A stretch of DNA of 64,000 bases from JAIBJN01 sp963847985 (GCA_963847985.1 CAWKBS010000009.1:124001-188000); one strand, 5' to 3'. Shown: positions 24,388 to 33,710, counted from the first letter of the stretch. Made by a program: numbers and translations. Notes: generated by a model not told the origin, from the letters alone.

Positions 24388-24765
24388 CTAGTGCTTGTGC
24401 TCGGAGGGAAGCCCGAAGCGGCGCGCGGTTCCCTCCTCGGTGTCGAACTGGATCAGCACCGCAGCCTCGTCGCCCACCACCCAGGCGTCGTGACCCGGCT
24501 CGATCGTGACGACCTGGGGAGCGACGAACTCGAACGTGCAGCCGTCCGCGTACTCGCCCTGGATGTGGCCGCGGGCGAGAAAGCCGACGTGGGCGTGGAG
24601 GCACTGCTCGGTGCGGACGGCCGAGCGCATGTGCGTCGACCAGCGGAAGCCGGGTGGGTAGATCGCGCGCTTGACGCGGCCGTTCCCGGCCTTGACGATC
24701 TCCACGATCGCCCCGCCGACCTCGCGGCGGTCGGCGCCCTCGATCGGTTCGACGAGCGGATCCAC
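24388..24765 (-). CDS. Cupin-domain protein
   Basis: A 125-residue single cupin. RTEQCLHAHVGFLARGHIQG supplies the HxH motif of the first cupin signature, and IEPGHDAWVVGDE the second. The metal site is plausible. It starts at GTG 24765 and ends 13 bases before the DedA start on the same strand, so they may be co-transcribed. It could be a sensor or a small enzyme; substrate unknown. Confidence 0.8.
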   Translation of the reverse strand: MDPLVEPIEGADRREVGGAIVEIVKAGNGRVKRAIYPPGFRWSTHMRSAVRTEQCLHAHVGFLARGHIQGEYADGCTFEFVAPQVVTIEPGHDAWVVGDEAAVLIQFDTEEGTARRFGLPSEHKH

Positions 24766-24770
24766 GGCGC

Positions 24771-25701
24771 CTATCGTAGTTCCTTCAGGACGTACTGCGT
24801 CTCGATCCCGACCCGGCGATACCCGAGGCTCCGGTTCAGGTGGAGGATGCCGGCGTTGTCGCGGTCGCACCGCGTCAAGATCGACTCGTACCCCTGATCC
24901 CGCGCCCAGTCGATCGTTGCGAGCTTCGCGAGGCGGGCGAGCCCCCGGCGGCGGTGATCGCGATGAGTCCCCGTCATCTCGTTGGCGGCCAGCCGGGCGT
25001 CCGGGTCGACATGGACGAGCGTGTGCGCAACCGGCTCGCCTCCGGCCAGAACGACGAAGCTTCCCTCGTGAGTCAGCTGCGGATGCCGGAACGCTTCGGC
25101 GAGCCAATCATCGAGCCGCACGTCGTCCTCGGCGAAGGTGCTAGGGACGTCCGCCGTCGCCGCAGCGTCCAAGGCGTGGAGGGCCTCCGGGCGGTCCGAC
25201 ATCGCAGCGAGCGGCACGAGCTCGTACCCCTGGGCCACGCCCGCTGGCGACCGCGGCCTCGAGCCCGGAGACATCGGCGGCGGCGAGCTCCAGATCCAGG
25301 ATCTCGTGCTCCCTGGACGGCCCGAAGCCGCGAGAGAGCAAGAAGCGGCTGCCCTCGGCCTCGAGCGACCACGACTCCACGAGGCTGGCTCCCGCCGAGA
25401 GGAGGTGCTCCCGCGCGGTCTCGAAGAGCGCCGAGCCGAGCCCATGGCCGCGACGAGGGGGCGAGACGAAGGCCCAGATCTCGCCGATCCCCTCGGCGCT
25501 CGTCGCCCACTGCAGGCGCGCTCGTGCCCAGCCGGCGACCCTGCCCTCATCCTCGGTGACCCAGGAGCCCGCCCGAGCGCGCTCGGGCTGGCTCGCGATC
25601 CAGTGCTGGACGCCGGCGCCCGTCACCCCTGCTGGGATCGGGTCCTCGGCGAGCAGCTTCGCGACGGCGTCCGCGTCCTCCGGTCGGAAGCTGCGGATCA
25701 C
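24771..25701 (-). CDS. Tandem GNAT acetyltransferase, frameshifted
   Basis: Two GNAT modules joined in one reading path but split by a one-base change near 25242. The upstream half (IRSFRPEDADAVAKLLAE ... FVSPPRRGHGLGSALF, with the acetyl-CoA-binding R/Q-x-x-G-x-G/A) runs from GTG 25701. The downstream half (EMTGTHRDHRRRGLARLAKL, again GNAT-like) ends at the TAG 24773. Removing one G near 25242 joins AAVASG to VAQGYELVPL. Double-GNAT proteins of this length (about 310 residues) are common in actinobacteria. The start overlaps the stop of the FAD gene (GTGA). A sequencing error is the simplest explanation. Confidence 0.78.
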
Positions 25702-26826
25702 GCCAGGCGCTCGGCGGCGAAGGGGCCCAGGTCGCCGGAGACGAGCCGCCGTGCGACGCCCGGCGCGGTGATCATCCCGATGGACGAGAGCCCGCCGATG
25801 ACCTCGAGGCCCTCGACGTCCCCGGCCGGCCCCACGACCGGCAGCCCGTCCGGGCTCATGGCGCGCCGGCCGGACCAGGACGGCGACGACGGGCACGCCG
25901 GCGAGGTGCGGCGACTACGCGCACGGCGCGCTCGGCCAGGCGTCGGACCGTCTCGGGGCCTTCGGGCTCCTCCAGGAGCGAGCGGCCCAGCGAGGTCCCG
26001 ATCAGGCAATGCCCGGCAGGTCTCCCGCCGAGGAGGAGGGACACGAGGCCGGGCTCCTCGGCGGCGCCGGCAGCAACCTCGCCCAGGGTCGGGTCGGCGA
26101 CGAGCGCGCCCATCGACTCCTGCTCGGGCCACAGGGCCTGCTCGATCGCGTAGCGCGGCGGCGGGTCGACGCGGCCCGTCTCCAGGAGCCAGCCGCGCGA
26201 GGACGAGACCGGCAGGTCGGCGCCCGCGGTGCGGAGGAGGAAGCGCAGGCGCGGCCCGGCCGCGACGACGGCCCGGCCGCAGTCGACGACGCCGGCGTCG
26301 GTGGCGACGCCGGTGACGCGCCCGCCGGTGACGAGGATCCGCTTCGCCTCGCAGCCGAGCGCGAAGCGGACACCGGCGCGGCGCGCGGCCTCCGCGGCTG
26401 CCGTCGTCGCAGCCATCGCGTCGAGCATGACGCCGCCCTCGACGACGAAGCCGCCGGCCAGGTCGTCGGCGAGCCACGGATCCTCGCGGAGGTCGACCTC
26501 CTCCCCGCCGACCGCCTCGGCGTAGGCCCGCGCGTGAGCGAGCTCCGCCTCCTCGACGGCGAGCAGCAGCATCGGCCACTCGCGGAGGTCGAGCGGCACC
26601 GGCCCCTCCTCCTCGAGCTCGCCGTACCAGGCGATCGCCTCGTCCAGCAGCTCGCCGATCCAGGCGGCCGGCTGGCGGAAGAGGAAGCCGCCGTTTCGCC
26701 CCGACGCGCCGGCGCCGATCGCCGCCGCGGTCGACGACGAGGACGCGCTCACCGGCCTCGGCGAGCAGGCGCGCCGCCGCGCAGCCGGCGATCCCGGCTC
26801 CGACGACGACCGCGTCCGCCGGGTCT
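25698..26826 (-). pseudogene. FAD-dependent amino-acid oxidase/dehydrogenase (DAO family), three frameshifts
   Basis: The pieces together make a recognisable DAO-family flavoprotein. DAVVVGAGIAGCAAARLLA is the FAD-binding Rossmann motif, AIGAGASGRNGGFLF the conserved segment that follows, and MSPDGLPVVGPAG with ITAPGVARRLVSG the C-terminal FAD contact. They occur in different frames. Extra bases near 26727, 25912 and 25878 each need removal to restore one frame. No clear start codon lies before the first piece. Three indels in one gene indicate either a decayed gene or a poorly sequenced stretch. The stop overlaps the GNAT start. Confidence 0.75.
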
Positions 26827-27045
26827 AGCTCTCGCCGTCGACTCCGCGCTCCCGGAACGCCGCTTGCGCCAGAACATGAGCCCGCCGAACGTCGCGGCGG
26901 CCGCGGCGGTTCCGGCCACGACGCCGCCCACGAGCTTCTTCCGCTTCGCCGTCTCAGCCTGCTGCTGACGGAGCTTCCGCTTGGCCAGCGGCTTTCCGAT
27001 CATGTAGACGATGTAGCCGATGAGTGCCTTCCGCCTGTTGAGCAT
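26749..27045 (-). CDS. Small basic membrane protein
   Basis: A 98-residue open frame. The first 65 residues look real: MLNRRKALIGYIVYMIGKPL, a Lys/Gln-rich coil, and one helix (VGGVVAGTAAAAATFGGLMF). The C-terminal third, overlapping the FAD gene start, is Arg/Gly-rich and reads antisense-like, so the true end may be nearer 26827 where a TAG lies in another frame. The gene follows lpd by 19 bases on the same strand. Function unknown. Confidence 0.5.
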   Translation of the reverse strand: MLNRRKALIGYIVYMIGKPLAKRKLRQQQAETAKRKKLVGGVVAGTAAAAATFGGLMFWRKRRSGSAESTARARPGGRGRRRSRDRRLRGGAPARRGR

Positions 27046-27064
27046 GGCCCTCCTCTGGTCGCCC

Positions 27065-28468
27065 CTAGGTCTTCGCGGCTGCGCGCTTGCGGTTGGGGAG
27101 GTGGATGGCGCGGCCCAGCGCGACGAGGCCCGCTTCCTTGATCGCCTCCGAGAGCGTCGGATGGGCCGTCATCCCGTCCGCGACGGTCTCGACGGTCGCC
27201 TCCGCGTCGAGCGCGACGACGCCGGCCTCGATCAGGTCGGTGACGTGCGGCCCGACCATGACGAGCCCGAGCAGCTCGCCGTAGCGGGACTCGTGGATCG
27301 ACTTCACCCAGCCGACCGTCTCGTTCTGCATCATCGCGCGGCCGTTGACGGAGAACGGGAACGAGCCGACGACGACGTTGTCGCCGTGCTGCTCGCGCGC
27401 CTCCCGCTCGGTGAGGCCGACACCGGCGATCTCCGGATCGGTGTAGATCGGGCGCGGCACGCCGCGGTTGTCCACGACGGCGTCGTGGCCGACGGCGTTC
27501 TCGGCGGCGACCTCGCCCTCGCGGAACGCCGTGTGCGCGAGCTGCCAGTAGCCGGCGCAGTCGCCCACCGCGTAGACGTGGGGGACCGTGGTCCGGCGGC
27601 GCTCGTCGGCGGCGATGCCCTTGCGCGGATCGAGCTCGACCCCGATCGCCTCGAGGCCGAGGTCCTGCGTGACCGGGCCGCGCCCGGTCGCCACCAGCAT
27701 GAGGTCGGCGTCGACGGACTGGCCGGCGAAGTGGACGCGGAGGCCGTCGCCGGTGTCCTCGATGCGGTCGCACTGCGACTCGAGGTGGACGGCGATCCCG
27801 CGCTTCTTGAACTGCTTCAGGAGCTCCTTGGCGGCGTCGTCGTCCTCCTGCGGGATCAGGGTCGGGAGCATCTCGACGATCGTCACCTCGCTCCCGAAGC
27901 GGCTGAGGACCGAGGCGAACTCGCAGCCGATGATCCCGCCGCCGAGGACGACGATGCGCCTCGGCACCTCGGTCTGCGCCAGCAGGCCCGTCGAGTCGAC
28001 GCAGCGCGCCGAGTCGATGCCGTCGATCGGCGGGCGCAGCGCGTACGAGCCCGTGGCGACGATCGCGCTCTTGAAGGCGACGTCTTCCCCGCCCTCGACC
28101 GCGATCGTGTTCGCGTCCTTGAAGCGGCCGGTGCCGTGCACCCACTCGACGCCGTTTGCCTTGAACAGGGTGGCGACGCCCCCGGTGAGCTGGTCGACGA
28201 TCTTGTCCTTCCAGGCGTTCGCGGCACCGAAGTCGAGCTGCGGCTCACCGACCGTGACGCCGATCTTGGCGAAGGTCTCCTCTGCTTCCTTGAGCGCGAA
28301 GGCCGTCTGGACCCAGGCCTTCGTCGGAATGCACCCGACGCGGAGGCAGGTGCCCCCGAGGCGGTCCTCCTTCTCGATGCAGACGGTCTTCGCCCCGAGC
28401 TGCGCGGCCCGGATCGCGGCGCTGTAGCCGCCGGGGCCACCGCCGAGGACGGCGACGTCACATTCCAT
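27065..28468 (-). CDS. lpd: Dihydrolipoyl dehydrogenase (E3)
   Basis: A 467-residue protein that reoxidises dihydrolipoamide of the 2-oxoacid dehydrogenase complexes, passing electrons to NAD. It shows the FAD motif LGGGPGGYSAAIRAAQLGA, the redox pair GGTCLRVGCIPTK (CxxxxC), the NAD motif VLGGGIIGCEFA, the second FAD contact YAVGDCAG and a C-terminal AHPTLSEA with the catalytic His of the H-E pair. ATG 28468 is preferred over the longer form. It is separated from pdhABC by the ThuA, cupin and VOC genes, all on the same strand, with a terminator and long leader just upstream. Confidence 0.96.
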   Translation of the reverse strand: MECDVAVLGGGPGGYSAAIRAAQLGAKTVCIEKEDRLGGTCLRVGCIPTKAWVQTAFALKEAEETFAKIGVTVGEPQLDFGAANAWKDKIVDQLTGGVATLFKANGVEWVHGTGRFKDANTIAVEGGEDVAFKSAIVATGSYALRPPIDGIDSARCVDSTGLLAQTEVPRRIVVLGGGIIGCEFASVLSRFGSEVTIVEMLPTLIPQEDDDAAKELLKQFKKRGIAVHLESQCDRIEDTGDGLRVHFAGQSVDADLMLVATGRGPVTQDLGLEAIGVELDPRKGIAADERRRTTVPHVYAVGDCAGYWQLAHTAFREGEVAAENAVGHDAVVDNRGVPRPIYTDPEIAGVGLTEREAREQHGDNVVVGSFPFSVNGRAMMQNETVGWVKSIHESRYGELLGLVMVGPHVTDLIEAGVVALDAEATVETVADGMTAHPTLSEAIKEAGLVALGRAIHLPNRKRAAAKT

Positions 28469-28501
28469 GGTCCTGCCCTTTCCCTTCGGTTCGCGTTCCA
28501 A

Positions 28502-28771
28502 CCGCGATCCTATCCGCGTCCTCGCAGCCGGCGACGGCTGCCGAGTGAACGTTTCGGGCGTCCGTAGGCTCTCGACCTGACGCTAGGGGGCCGGTAGGAG
28601 AAAGACGGGAGGGCGGCCCCTGTGCCGCCCTCACCGCTGACCCGGGGTTGATTCCGGCTCGCGAGAGGTAACGGCGTCGCACCCGTCGGAGGTGATCCCT
28701 CACCCGGGGGAAAGAGGGGCGAAGGGGGCGGCGTCCCGCCCCCTTCGCGTCGAGCAATCCGCAGGCGCGAC
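28502..28771 (-). other. Structured intergenic region upstream of lpd
   Basis: A 270-base gap between the ThuA-like gene and lpd, both on the minus strand. It starts with a strong hairpin (28719-28748) that ends the upstream gene. Next comes GC-rich sequence with several short complementary blocks (CCCGGGTGAGGGATC, GACGGGTGCG) and a second hairpin, AGGGCGGC with GCCGCCCT (28610-28631). The last 100 bases are unstructured by eye. No protein-like ORF is present. It could be an unrecognised leader or riboswitch for lpd, or simply two terminators and spacer. I could not match it to a known riboswitch class. Confidence 0.4.
28719..28748 (-). terminator. GC-rich hairpin after the ThuA-like gene
   Basis: GCGAAGGGGGCGG and its complement CCGCCCCCTTCGC, nearly perfect over 12 pairs, begin 23 bases after the ThuA stop on the minus strand. 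It lacks a long U-tract, as is common in this genome. Confidence 0.75.
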
Positions 28772-29659
28772 TCAGGAATCCTTGCTGCAGCCGTGGGCGC
28801 CGTACTTGCCCGCGGCCCATTTGATCCCCTTGCCGATCATGTCCATCGAGTCCGCGTTGCGGTAGATGTTCTCGTCGTGGCCGAGGCCCGTGTACCAGAC
28901 CCGTCCGCCGTCGTAGAACTGGCACCACGTGATCGGGTGGTCGTCACCCATCAGCGTGCCCCAGTCCCTGATGAACGGATGGGGCTGAAAGTCGTACGAG
29001 CTCTCGTCCAGCGTCTGGAGCACGTGCACGGTGCTCCGCGGGTTCGCCTTGAAGTTGTAGAGCTCGTCCGAGATCGCCCACCGGTCCGGCAGGTGCCGCG
29101 TGGTCGGGTGCTTGTCGTCCTCGTTGACCACCACGGCCTGGAAGCACGAGCCGGTGAACGCGCCGATGCAGCCTGGGGACCCGGGCAGGCCGCCCGGATG
29201 GTTGGCGAAGCGAGCCTGGTTGCCCAGGAGCTCGCCGTACCACGCCGACTCGTCGCAGCAGTCGGAGCCGGCGTGGATACCGGCGTACCCGCCGTGCTTC
29301 TCCATGTACCGCTCGAACGCGGCCCATTCCGCGTCGGTGAGGAGCGGGGCATCGCCGCGGACGCCGCCGACCGTGCTCAGCCAGATGACCACGTCGAACT
29401 CGGCCAGGCCCTCGTCCGTGAACCGGTTCGAGGTCTGATCCGCCGTCATCGTGATCCCGTGCTTCGCCCCCCAGGCGGTGAGCTGCTCGATCGCGTACGG
29501 GATCGAATCGTGCCGGAAGCCGGTCGTCTCGTGGTAGATGAGCGCGTCGATCTTCGGTCCTTTGCCTCCGCCCTTGCCGTTGCCCCCGGCCGTCGTCACG
29601 GACGCGGTCACCAGCGTGAGGCAGAGAAGAGTCAGTGCGACTGCAAGAACTCTCTTCAT
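28772..29659 (-). CDS. Secreted ThuA-domain protein
   Basis: A 295-residue protein with an N-terminal signal peptide (MKRVLAVALTLLCLTLVTAS, cleavage near residue 24) and a Gly/Lys linker. The ThuA-like type 1 glutamine amidotransferase-related fold follows: ALIYHETTGFRHDSIPYAIE, VVIWLSTVGG, GYAGIHAGSDC and VWYTGLGHDENIYRN. Such proteins are found with sugar utilisation genes (trehalose utilisation), but the catalytic Cys-His pair of amidotransferases is not conserved. Six Cys in the mature part may form disulfides outside the cell. Monocistronic between two terminators. Confidence 0.85.
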   Translation of the reverse strand: MKRVLAVALTLLCLTLVTASVTTAGGNGKGGGKGPKIDALIYHETTGFRHDSIPYAIEQLTAWGAKHGITMTADQTSNRFTDEGLAEFDVVIWLSTVGGVRGDAPLLTDAEWAAFERYMEKHGGYAGIHAGSDCCDESAWYGELLGNQARFANHPGGLPGSPGCIGAFTGSCFQAVVVNEDDKHPTTRHLPDRWAISDELYNFKANPRSTVHVLQTLDESSYDFQPHPFIRDWGTLMGDDHPITWCQFYDGGRVWYTGLGHDENIYRNADSMDMIGKGIKWAAGKYGAHGCSKDS

Positions 29660-29755
29660 ACTCGGACCCCCTTCGACATTCGTCTTGCGGTCGGCGAGAG
29701 CCGTACCCGATCGCGCGGATCTGAAGCACCCCGGGGACCGAACGGGTGGGGCGAG

Positions 29756-30103
29756 TCAGTCCGCTTCGAGGCGAACGTCGAAGCCGGCCGGGGCGTGGAC
29801 GTTGACGAACCGGGCCGGGACGTCGCCGTGGTTGGCGAACGTGTGAGGGACTCCGGGCGGGACGAGGACGAACGTGCCGGGCCCCGCGAGCACGTCCTCG
29901 CCGTCCACGGTGAACGTCAGCTCCCCGTCGAGCATGAAGAAGGCATCGTCCTCGGAGGCGTGCACATGGGCCTCGGGCCCGGAGCGGCGCGGGGCGATCG
30001 TGATCAACGCGAGGTTGAAGCGGGGCGTGTCCGCCGTACGCGCGAGGAACTCGACGTTCCCCACCGCGTGCCCCTCGCCGGGACCGACCACGACGGCCCT
30101 CAC
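29756..30103 (-). CDS. Cupin-domain protein
   Basis: A 115-residue cupin. EAHVHASEDDAFFMLDGEL gives the first signature (HxH...E...G) and VPPGVPHTFANHGD the second (G-x-x-H). It begins 2 bases before the end of the VOC gene and follows pdhABC on the same strand, so it is likely read from the pdh operon as its last gene. Metal-binding is likely; substrate unknown. Confidence 0.85.
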   Translation of the reverse strand: MRAVVVGPGEGHAVGNVEFLARTADTPRFNLALITIAPRRSGPEAHVHASEDDAFFMLDGELTFTVDGEDVLAGPGTFVLVPPGVPHTFANHGDVPARFVNVHAPAGFDVRLEAD

Positions 30104-30104
30104 G

Positions 30105-30434
30105 TCAGAGATCCTCCGAGAGCTGAAGCCGGTTGCCGTCGGGGTCGAAGACGTCCAGGAGCCTGATCGCCCCGGAGATCTCGACGACCGTGCCGACGCG
30201 GACTCCTTCGCCGCGCAGGCGCTCGGCTTCCGCTTTCAGGTCGGCGACGTCGAGCGTGAGGACGACCTCTTCCTCCACCTCGGGCTCCCCCTCCGCGAGC
30301 GCCACCTCCGCGCTGCCGCGCACGAGCCGCGCCCAACGATCGTCCTCGTCCACGTAGGCCTCGTCGAAGCCGAGCTTCCCGCGGTAGAAGTTCAAGGCCG
30401 CGTCGAGGTCCTTGACGCGGAACCAGATGCTCAA
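30105..30434 (-). CDS. VOC-superfamily (glyoxalase/bleomycin-resistance-like) protein
   Basis: A 109-residue protein with one VOC unit: FRVKDLDAALNFYRGKLGF, a central WARLVRGSAEVAL strand and IRLLDVFDPDGNRLQLSEDL. The final Q-L strand replaces the usual E ligand, so metal catalysis is uncertain. It overlaps the E2 gene end by four bases and precedes the cupin gene by one base, so all three are translationally linked in the pdh operon. Function unknown. Confidence 0.85.
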   Translation of the reverse strand: MSIWFRVKDLDAALNFYRGKLGFDEAYVDEDDRWARLVRGSAEVALAEGEPEVEEEVVLTLDVADLKAEAERLRGEGVRVGTVVEISGAIRLLDVFDPDGNRLQLSEDL

Positions 30435-31696
30435 AGCGCGAGGCCGGGCTCTTCGAGGAACTGCTTGACGGTGCGCAGGAACTCGGAGGCGGTCGCGCCG
30501 TCGACCGACCGGTGGTCGCAGGTCAGGGTGAGCTCGAGCACCGGCCGCGGGACGACCTCGCCGTCGCGGACGACCGCGCGCTCCTCGATCGCCCCGACCG
30601 CGAGGATGGCGGCCTGGGGCGGGTTCAGGACGGCGACGAACCGCTCGACGCCGTACATGCCGAGGTTGGAGATCGTGAAGGTCCCGCCCTCGAGGTCCTC
30701 CTGGCGGAGCCCGCCGCCCCGCGTCCGCCCGACGAGCTCGGCGCGCTCGTTGGCCAGCTGGGGGATCGTCTTCGTCTCGCAGCTCCGCAGCACCGGGACG
30801 ACCAGCCCGTTCGGCACGGCGACGGCGATGCCGACGTTGGCGGTCGGCATCAGGTGGATCTCGTCGCCGGCGAAGAGGGCGTTCACAGCCGGATGGCGGC
30901 GCAGCGCAACGGCGCAGACCTTCGTGAGGATGTCGGAGTACGTCGGCTTCGCCTCACCCTCAGCCATGCGCGCGACGAGGCCCTCGCGGAGCCGGATGGC
31001 GGCGGTCATGTCGGCCGTCATCGTGATCTGGAAGACGGGCGCCGCCCACGCCTCGGTCATGCGACGGGCGATCGCCTTCCGCATGCCGGTCAGCGGCACA
31101 ACCTCGACCTCGCCGGTCGGCGCGCTCGGCGCCGCCGCCGCGACGGCCGGCGCCGTCTTCTCCGCCCGTTCGACGTCTTCGGCCACGATGCGCCCCTCCG
31201 GGCCGGTGCCGCTCAGCGAGGAGAGGTCGATTCCGCGCTCGCGGGCAATCCTGCGGGCGAGCGGTGACGCCTTTACGCGGCCGCCGTTGTCCGCAGGCGC
31301 CGGCGCCGGCCCGGACTCTGCGGCCTCCACGACGGCGGCCCGGCCGCGCTCGCGGTCCTCTTCGCGGGCGGCGCCGGGGTCGCCCTCTTCCTGCGGCTGG
31401 TCCTCGGCGACCGCGGTCGAGTCCTCCGGCTCCGGGGCGGCGTCGGCGACCTCTTCACCGGCCTCGCCGATCACGGCGATCGTCTTGCCGACCTCGATCT
31501 CCTCGCCCTCGCCGGCGAGGATCTTCAGCAGGACGCCCGAGGCTTCCGCCTCGACCTCCTGCGTGGCCTTCTCCGTGTCGAGCTCGTAGAGAACCTCGCC
31601 CTTCTCGACGCTGTCCCCTTCGGCCTTGAGCCAGCGCACGATCGTCCCGGACTCCATGCCCTGGCCGAGCCGCGGGAGCGTGACCTGGCTGGACAT
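30431..31696 (-). CDS. pdhC: Dihydrolipoamide acyltransferase E2 of a pyruvate/branched-chain 2-oxoacid dehydrogenase
   Basis: A 421-residue protein: one lipoyl domain with the modified Lys in ELDTEKATQEVEAE (residues ~30-55), an acidic/Pro/Ala linker, a peripheral-subunit-binding domain (SPLARRIARERGIDLSSLSG, residues ~145-175) and a catalytic domain with DHRSVDGATASEFL, the HxxxDG active site. Together with E1 and E3 it transfers the acyl group to CoA. It follows pdhB by 7 bases and overlaps the VOC gene. The substrate (pyruvate or branched-chain keto acid) is not decided from sequence alone. Confidence 0.93.
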   Translation of the reverse strand: MSSQVTLPRLGQGMESGTIVRWLKAEGDSVEKGEVLYELDTEKATQEVEAEASGVLLKILAGEGEEIEVGKTIAVIGEAGEEVADAAPEPEDSTAVAEDQPQEEGDPGAAREEDRERGRAAVVEAAESGPAPAPADNGGRVKASPLARRIARERGIDLSSLSGTGPEGRIVAEDVERAEKTAPAVAAAAPSAPTGEVEVVPLTGMRKAIARRMTEAWAAPVFQITMTADMTAAIRLREGLVARMAEGEAKPTYSDILTKVCAVALRRHPAVNALFAGDEIHLMPTANVGIAVAVPNGLVVPVLRSCETKTIPQLANERAELVGRTRGGGLRQEDLEGGTFTISNLGMYGVERFVAVLNPPQAAILAVGAIEERAVVRDGEVVPRPVLELTLTCDHRSVDGATASEFLRTVKQFLEEPGLAL

Positions 31697-31703
31697 GGTC
31701 TTG

Positions 31704-32685
31704 CTATGACCTCGCGACGGTGCGCTTGACGGCGGCGAGCACGTCGTCGGCGTGCGGAATGACGAACTCCTCCATCACGGGCGCGAAGGGAACCGGCGTG
31801 AACGTGGCGCCGACGCGCTCGATCGGCGCGTCGAGGTAGTCGAAGGCGCCGTGCTGGACGACCGCCGCGATCTCCGCGCCGAAGCCCATGCGGACGACCG
31901 CCTCGTGGGCGACGACGCAGCGGGTCGTCTTCCGCACGGAGGCGACGATCGCCTCCTCGTCGAGCGGCAGGAGCGTCCGCGGGTCGACGACCTCGACGGA
32001 GATGCCCTCGGACTCCGCCTTCTCCGCCGCCGCCAGCGCCTCGTGCACCATCCGGCCGGTGGCGACGACGGTCACGTCCTCGCCCTCGCGGTGCACCCGC
32101 GCCTTGCCGATCTCGATGCCCTCGATCTCGTCGGGCACCTCGTCCTTCAGGTTGTAGAGCGAGCGGTGCTCGAAGAAGACGACCGGGTTGTCGTCGTAGA
32201 TCGAGCTCCACAGCAGCCCGCGCGCATCGGCGGCCGTCGACGCGAAGACGACCTTGATGCCGGGAACGTGGACGAACCACGCCTCGAGCTGCTGGGCGTG
32301 CTGCGCGCCCGGCGACCAGCCGGCGCCGCCCTGCGTGCGCAGTGTCGACGGGGACCTTGACCTGGCCGCCCGACATGTAGCGGTGCTTGGCGGCCTGCTG
32401 GACGAGCTGCTCCATCGCCAGCGTCATGAAGTCCTGGTACATGACCTCGACGATCGGGCGCATGCCGGCCACGGCCGCGCCGATGCCCGCGCCGACGATC
32501 GCCATCTCGGAAATCGGCGTGTTGCGCACGCGGTCCGGCCCGAACTCGTCGAGCATCCCCTGCGTGACGCCCATGGAGCCGCCCATCTCGGCGATGTCCT
32601 CGCCCATGACGAAGACGTCGTCGTCCCGGCGCATCGCCTCGCTCATGGCGTCGCGCACGGCCTCCCTGTAGGTCATCGTCGCCAT
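31704..32685 (-). CDS. pdhB: E1 beta subunit of pyruvate/2-oxoacid dehydrogenase, frameshifted
   Basis: The N-terminal part (MTYREAVRDAMSEAMRRDDD, GEDIAEMGG, FMTLAMEQLVQQAAKHRYM) and the C-terminal part (VVDPRTLLPLDEEAI, CVVAHEAVVRMGFG) are both intact E1-beta sequence but lie in different frames. Removing one base near 32346 turns VKVPV into the conserved TLRTQGGAGWSPGAQH and restores a full ~326-residue subunit. The family position between pdhA (7-base gap) and pdhC (7-base gap) is normal. Because the gene is central to metabolism and otherwise perfect, the frameshift is probably a sequencing error. Confidence 0.88.
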
Positions 32686-32692
32686 CAGTGCA

Positions 32693-33667
32693 CTAGGCGT
32701 ACACGTTCTTGAGGGCGTCTTCCGGCTTCGGGTCGGTGCCCTTCTTCGCGAACTCGACCGAGTCCTCGGCGATTCGCGTCGCCTCGGCGTCCATCTCGGC
32801 GAACTCCTCGTCGGAGAGCTCGAGGCGCGCGCGGAGGAGCTCGATCGGGTCGCGCGACTTGCGCAGCTCGAGAATCTCCTCCTTCGGGCGGTACACCTGC
32901 GGGTCGCCGACGTAGTGGCCCGAGAGCCGGACGCAGTCGGCGACGACGAACACCGGGCCCCTGCCGTCGCGCGCGTGCCTGAGCGCGCGCTTCGTCGTCT
33001 CGAACACGGCCTCGACGTCCTGGCCGTCGACCGACATCGAGAGCATCCCGAAGGCCTCGGCCCGCTTGGTCATGTCCTCGATGGGCAGGTGCTGCGAGGC
33101 CGGGGTCGACTCGGCATAGCGGTTGTGCTCGCAGATGAAGAGCGCCGGGACCTTCCAGAGCTGCGCAAGGTTCAGCGACTCGTGGAACGTGCCGATGTTC
33201 GTGGCCCCGTCGCCGAAGAAGGCGACCGCGACCCGCGGCTCGGAGCGCAGCTTGAAGGCCAGCGCCGATCCGACGATGCCCGGGAGCCCGCCCCCGACGA
33301 CCGCGTTCGCGCCCAGGTTTCCGCGCTCGAAGTCGTAGAGGTGCATGGAGCCGCCGTAGCCGTGGCTGCAGCCCTCGACCTTGCCGTACAGCTCGGCCAT
33401 GACCTCGTTCGGATGGGTGCCCTTGGCGATCGTGTGCCCGTGCGCGCGGTGCGTGGAGGCGATGACGTCGCCCTCCTCCAGCGCCCGGCAGGCGCCGACC
33501 GCGACCGCCTCCTGGCCGATGGCGACGTGGAGGAACCCGGGCAGCTCGCCGGCGCGGAAGCGCTCCTCGACCTGCTCCTCGAACCGCCGGATCAGGAGCA
33601 TCTCCCGAAGGAAGTCCTTCAGGCGCTCGGTCGGCACTGCCTGCCCCTTTTCTTCGAGGGTTGCCAC
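32693..33667 (-). CDS. pdhA: E1 alpha subunit of pyruvate/2-oxoacid dehydrogenase
   Basis: A 324-residue protein with the thiamine-diphosphate motif FFGDGATNIGTFHESLNLA, an IASTHRAHGHTIAKG phosphorylation-loop-like segment and VADCVRLSGHYVGD. It decarboxylates the keto acid and reductively acylates the E2 lipoyl group. First gene of the pdhABC operon. The substrate preference (pyruvate against branched-chain) cannot be read from the sequence with confidence. The divergent gene at 33711 shares the 43-base promoter interval. Confidence 0.93.
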   Translation of the reverse strand: MATLEEKGQAVPTERLKDFLREMLLIRRFEEQVEERFRAGELPGFLHVAIGQEAVAVGACRALEEGDVIASTHRAHGHTIAKGTHPNEVMAELYGKVEGCSHGYGGSMHLYDFERGNLGANAVVGGGLPGIVGSALAFKLRSEPRVAVAFFGDGATNIGTFHESLNLAQLWKVPALFICEHNRYAESTPASQHLPIEDMTKRAEAFGMLSMSVDGQDVEAVFETTKRALRHARDGRGPVFVVADCVRLSGHYVGDPQVYRPKEEILELRKSRDPIELLRARLELSDEEFAEMDAEATRIAEDSVEFAKKGTDPKPEDALKNVYA

Positions 33668-33710
33668 GGCGCCGACAAGCTAGCAGCCGGAGTGAATAAC
33701 CTGCGTGCGG

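Noticed and set aside
28570..28720. Possible c-di-AMP (ydaO) riboswitch upstream of lpd
   Set aside because: A few short pieces (ACCCGTCGG, GGGTGA) look similar, but the conserved ydaO core could not be aligned and their orientation relative to lpd does not fit.
28793..30166. 457-codon plus-strand frame
   Set aside because: Antisense to the ThuA and cupin genes and lacking any domain signal.
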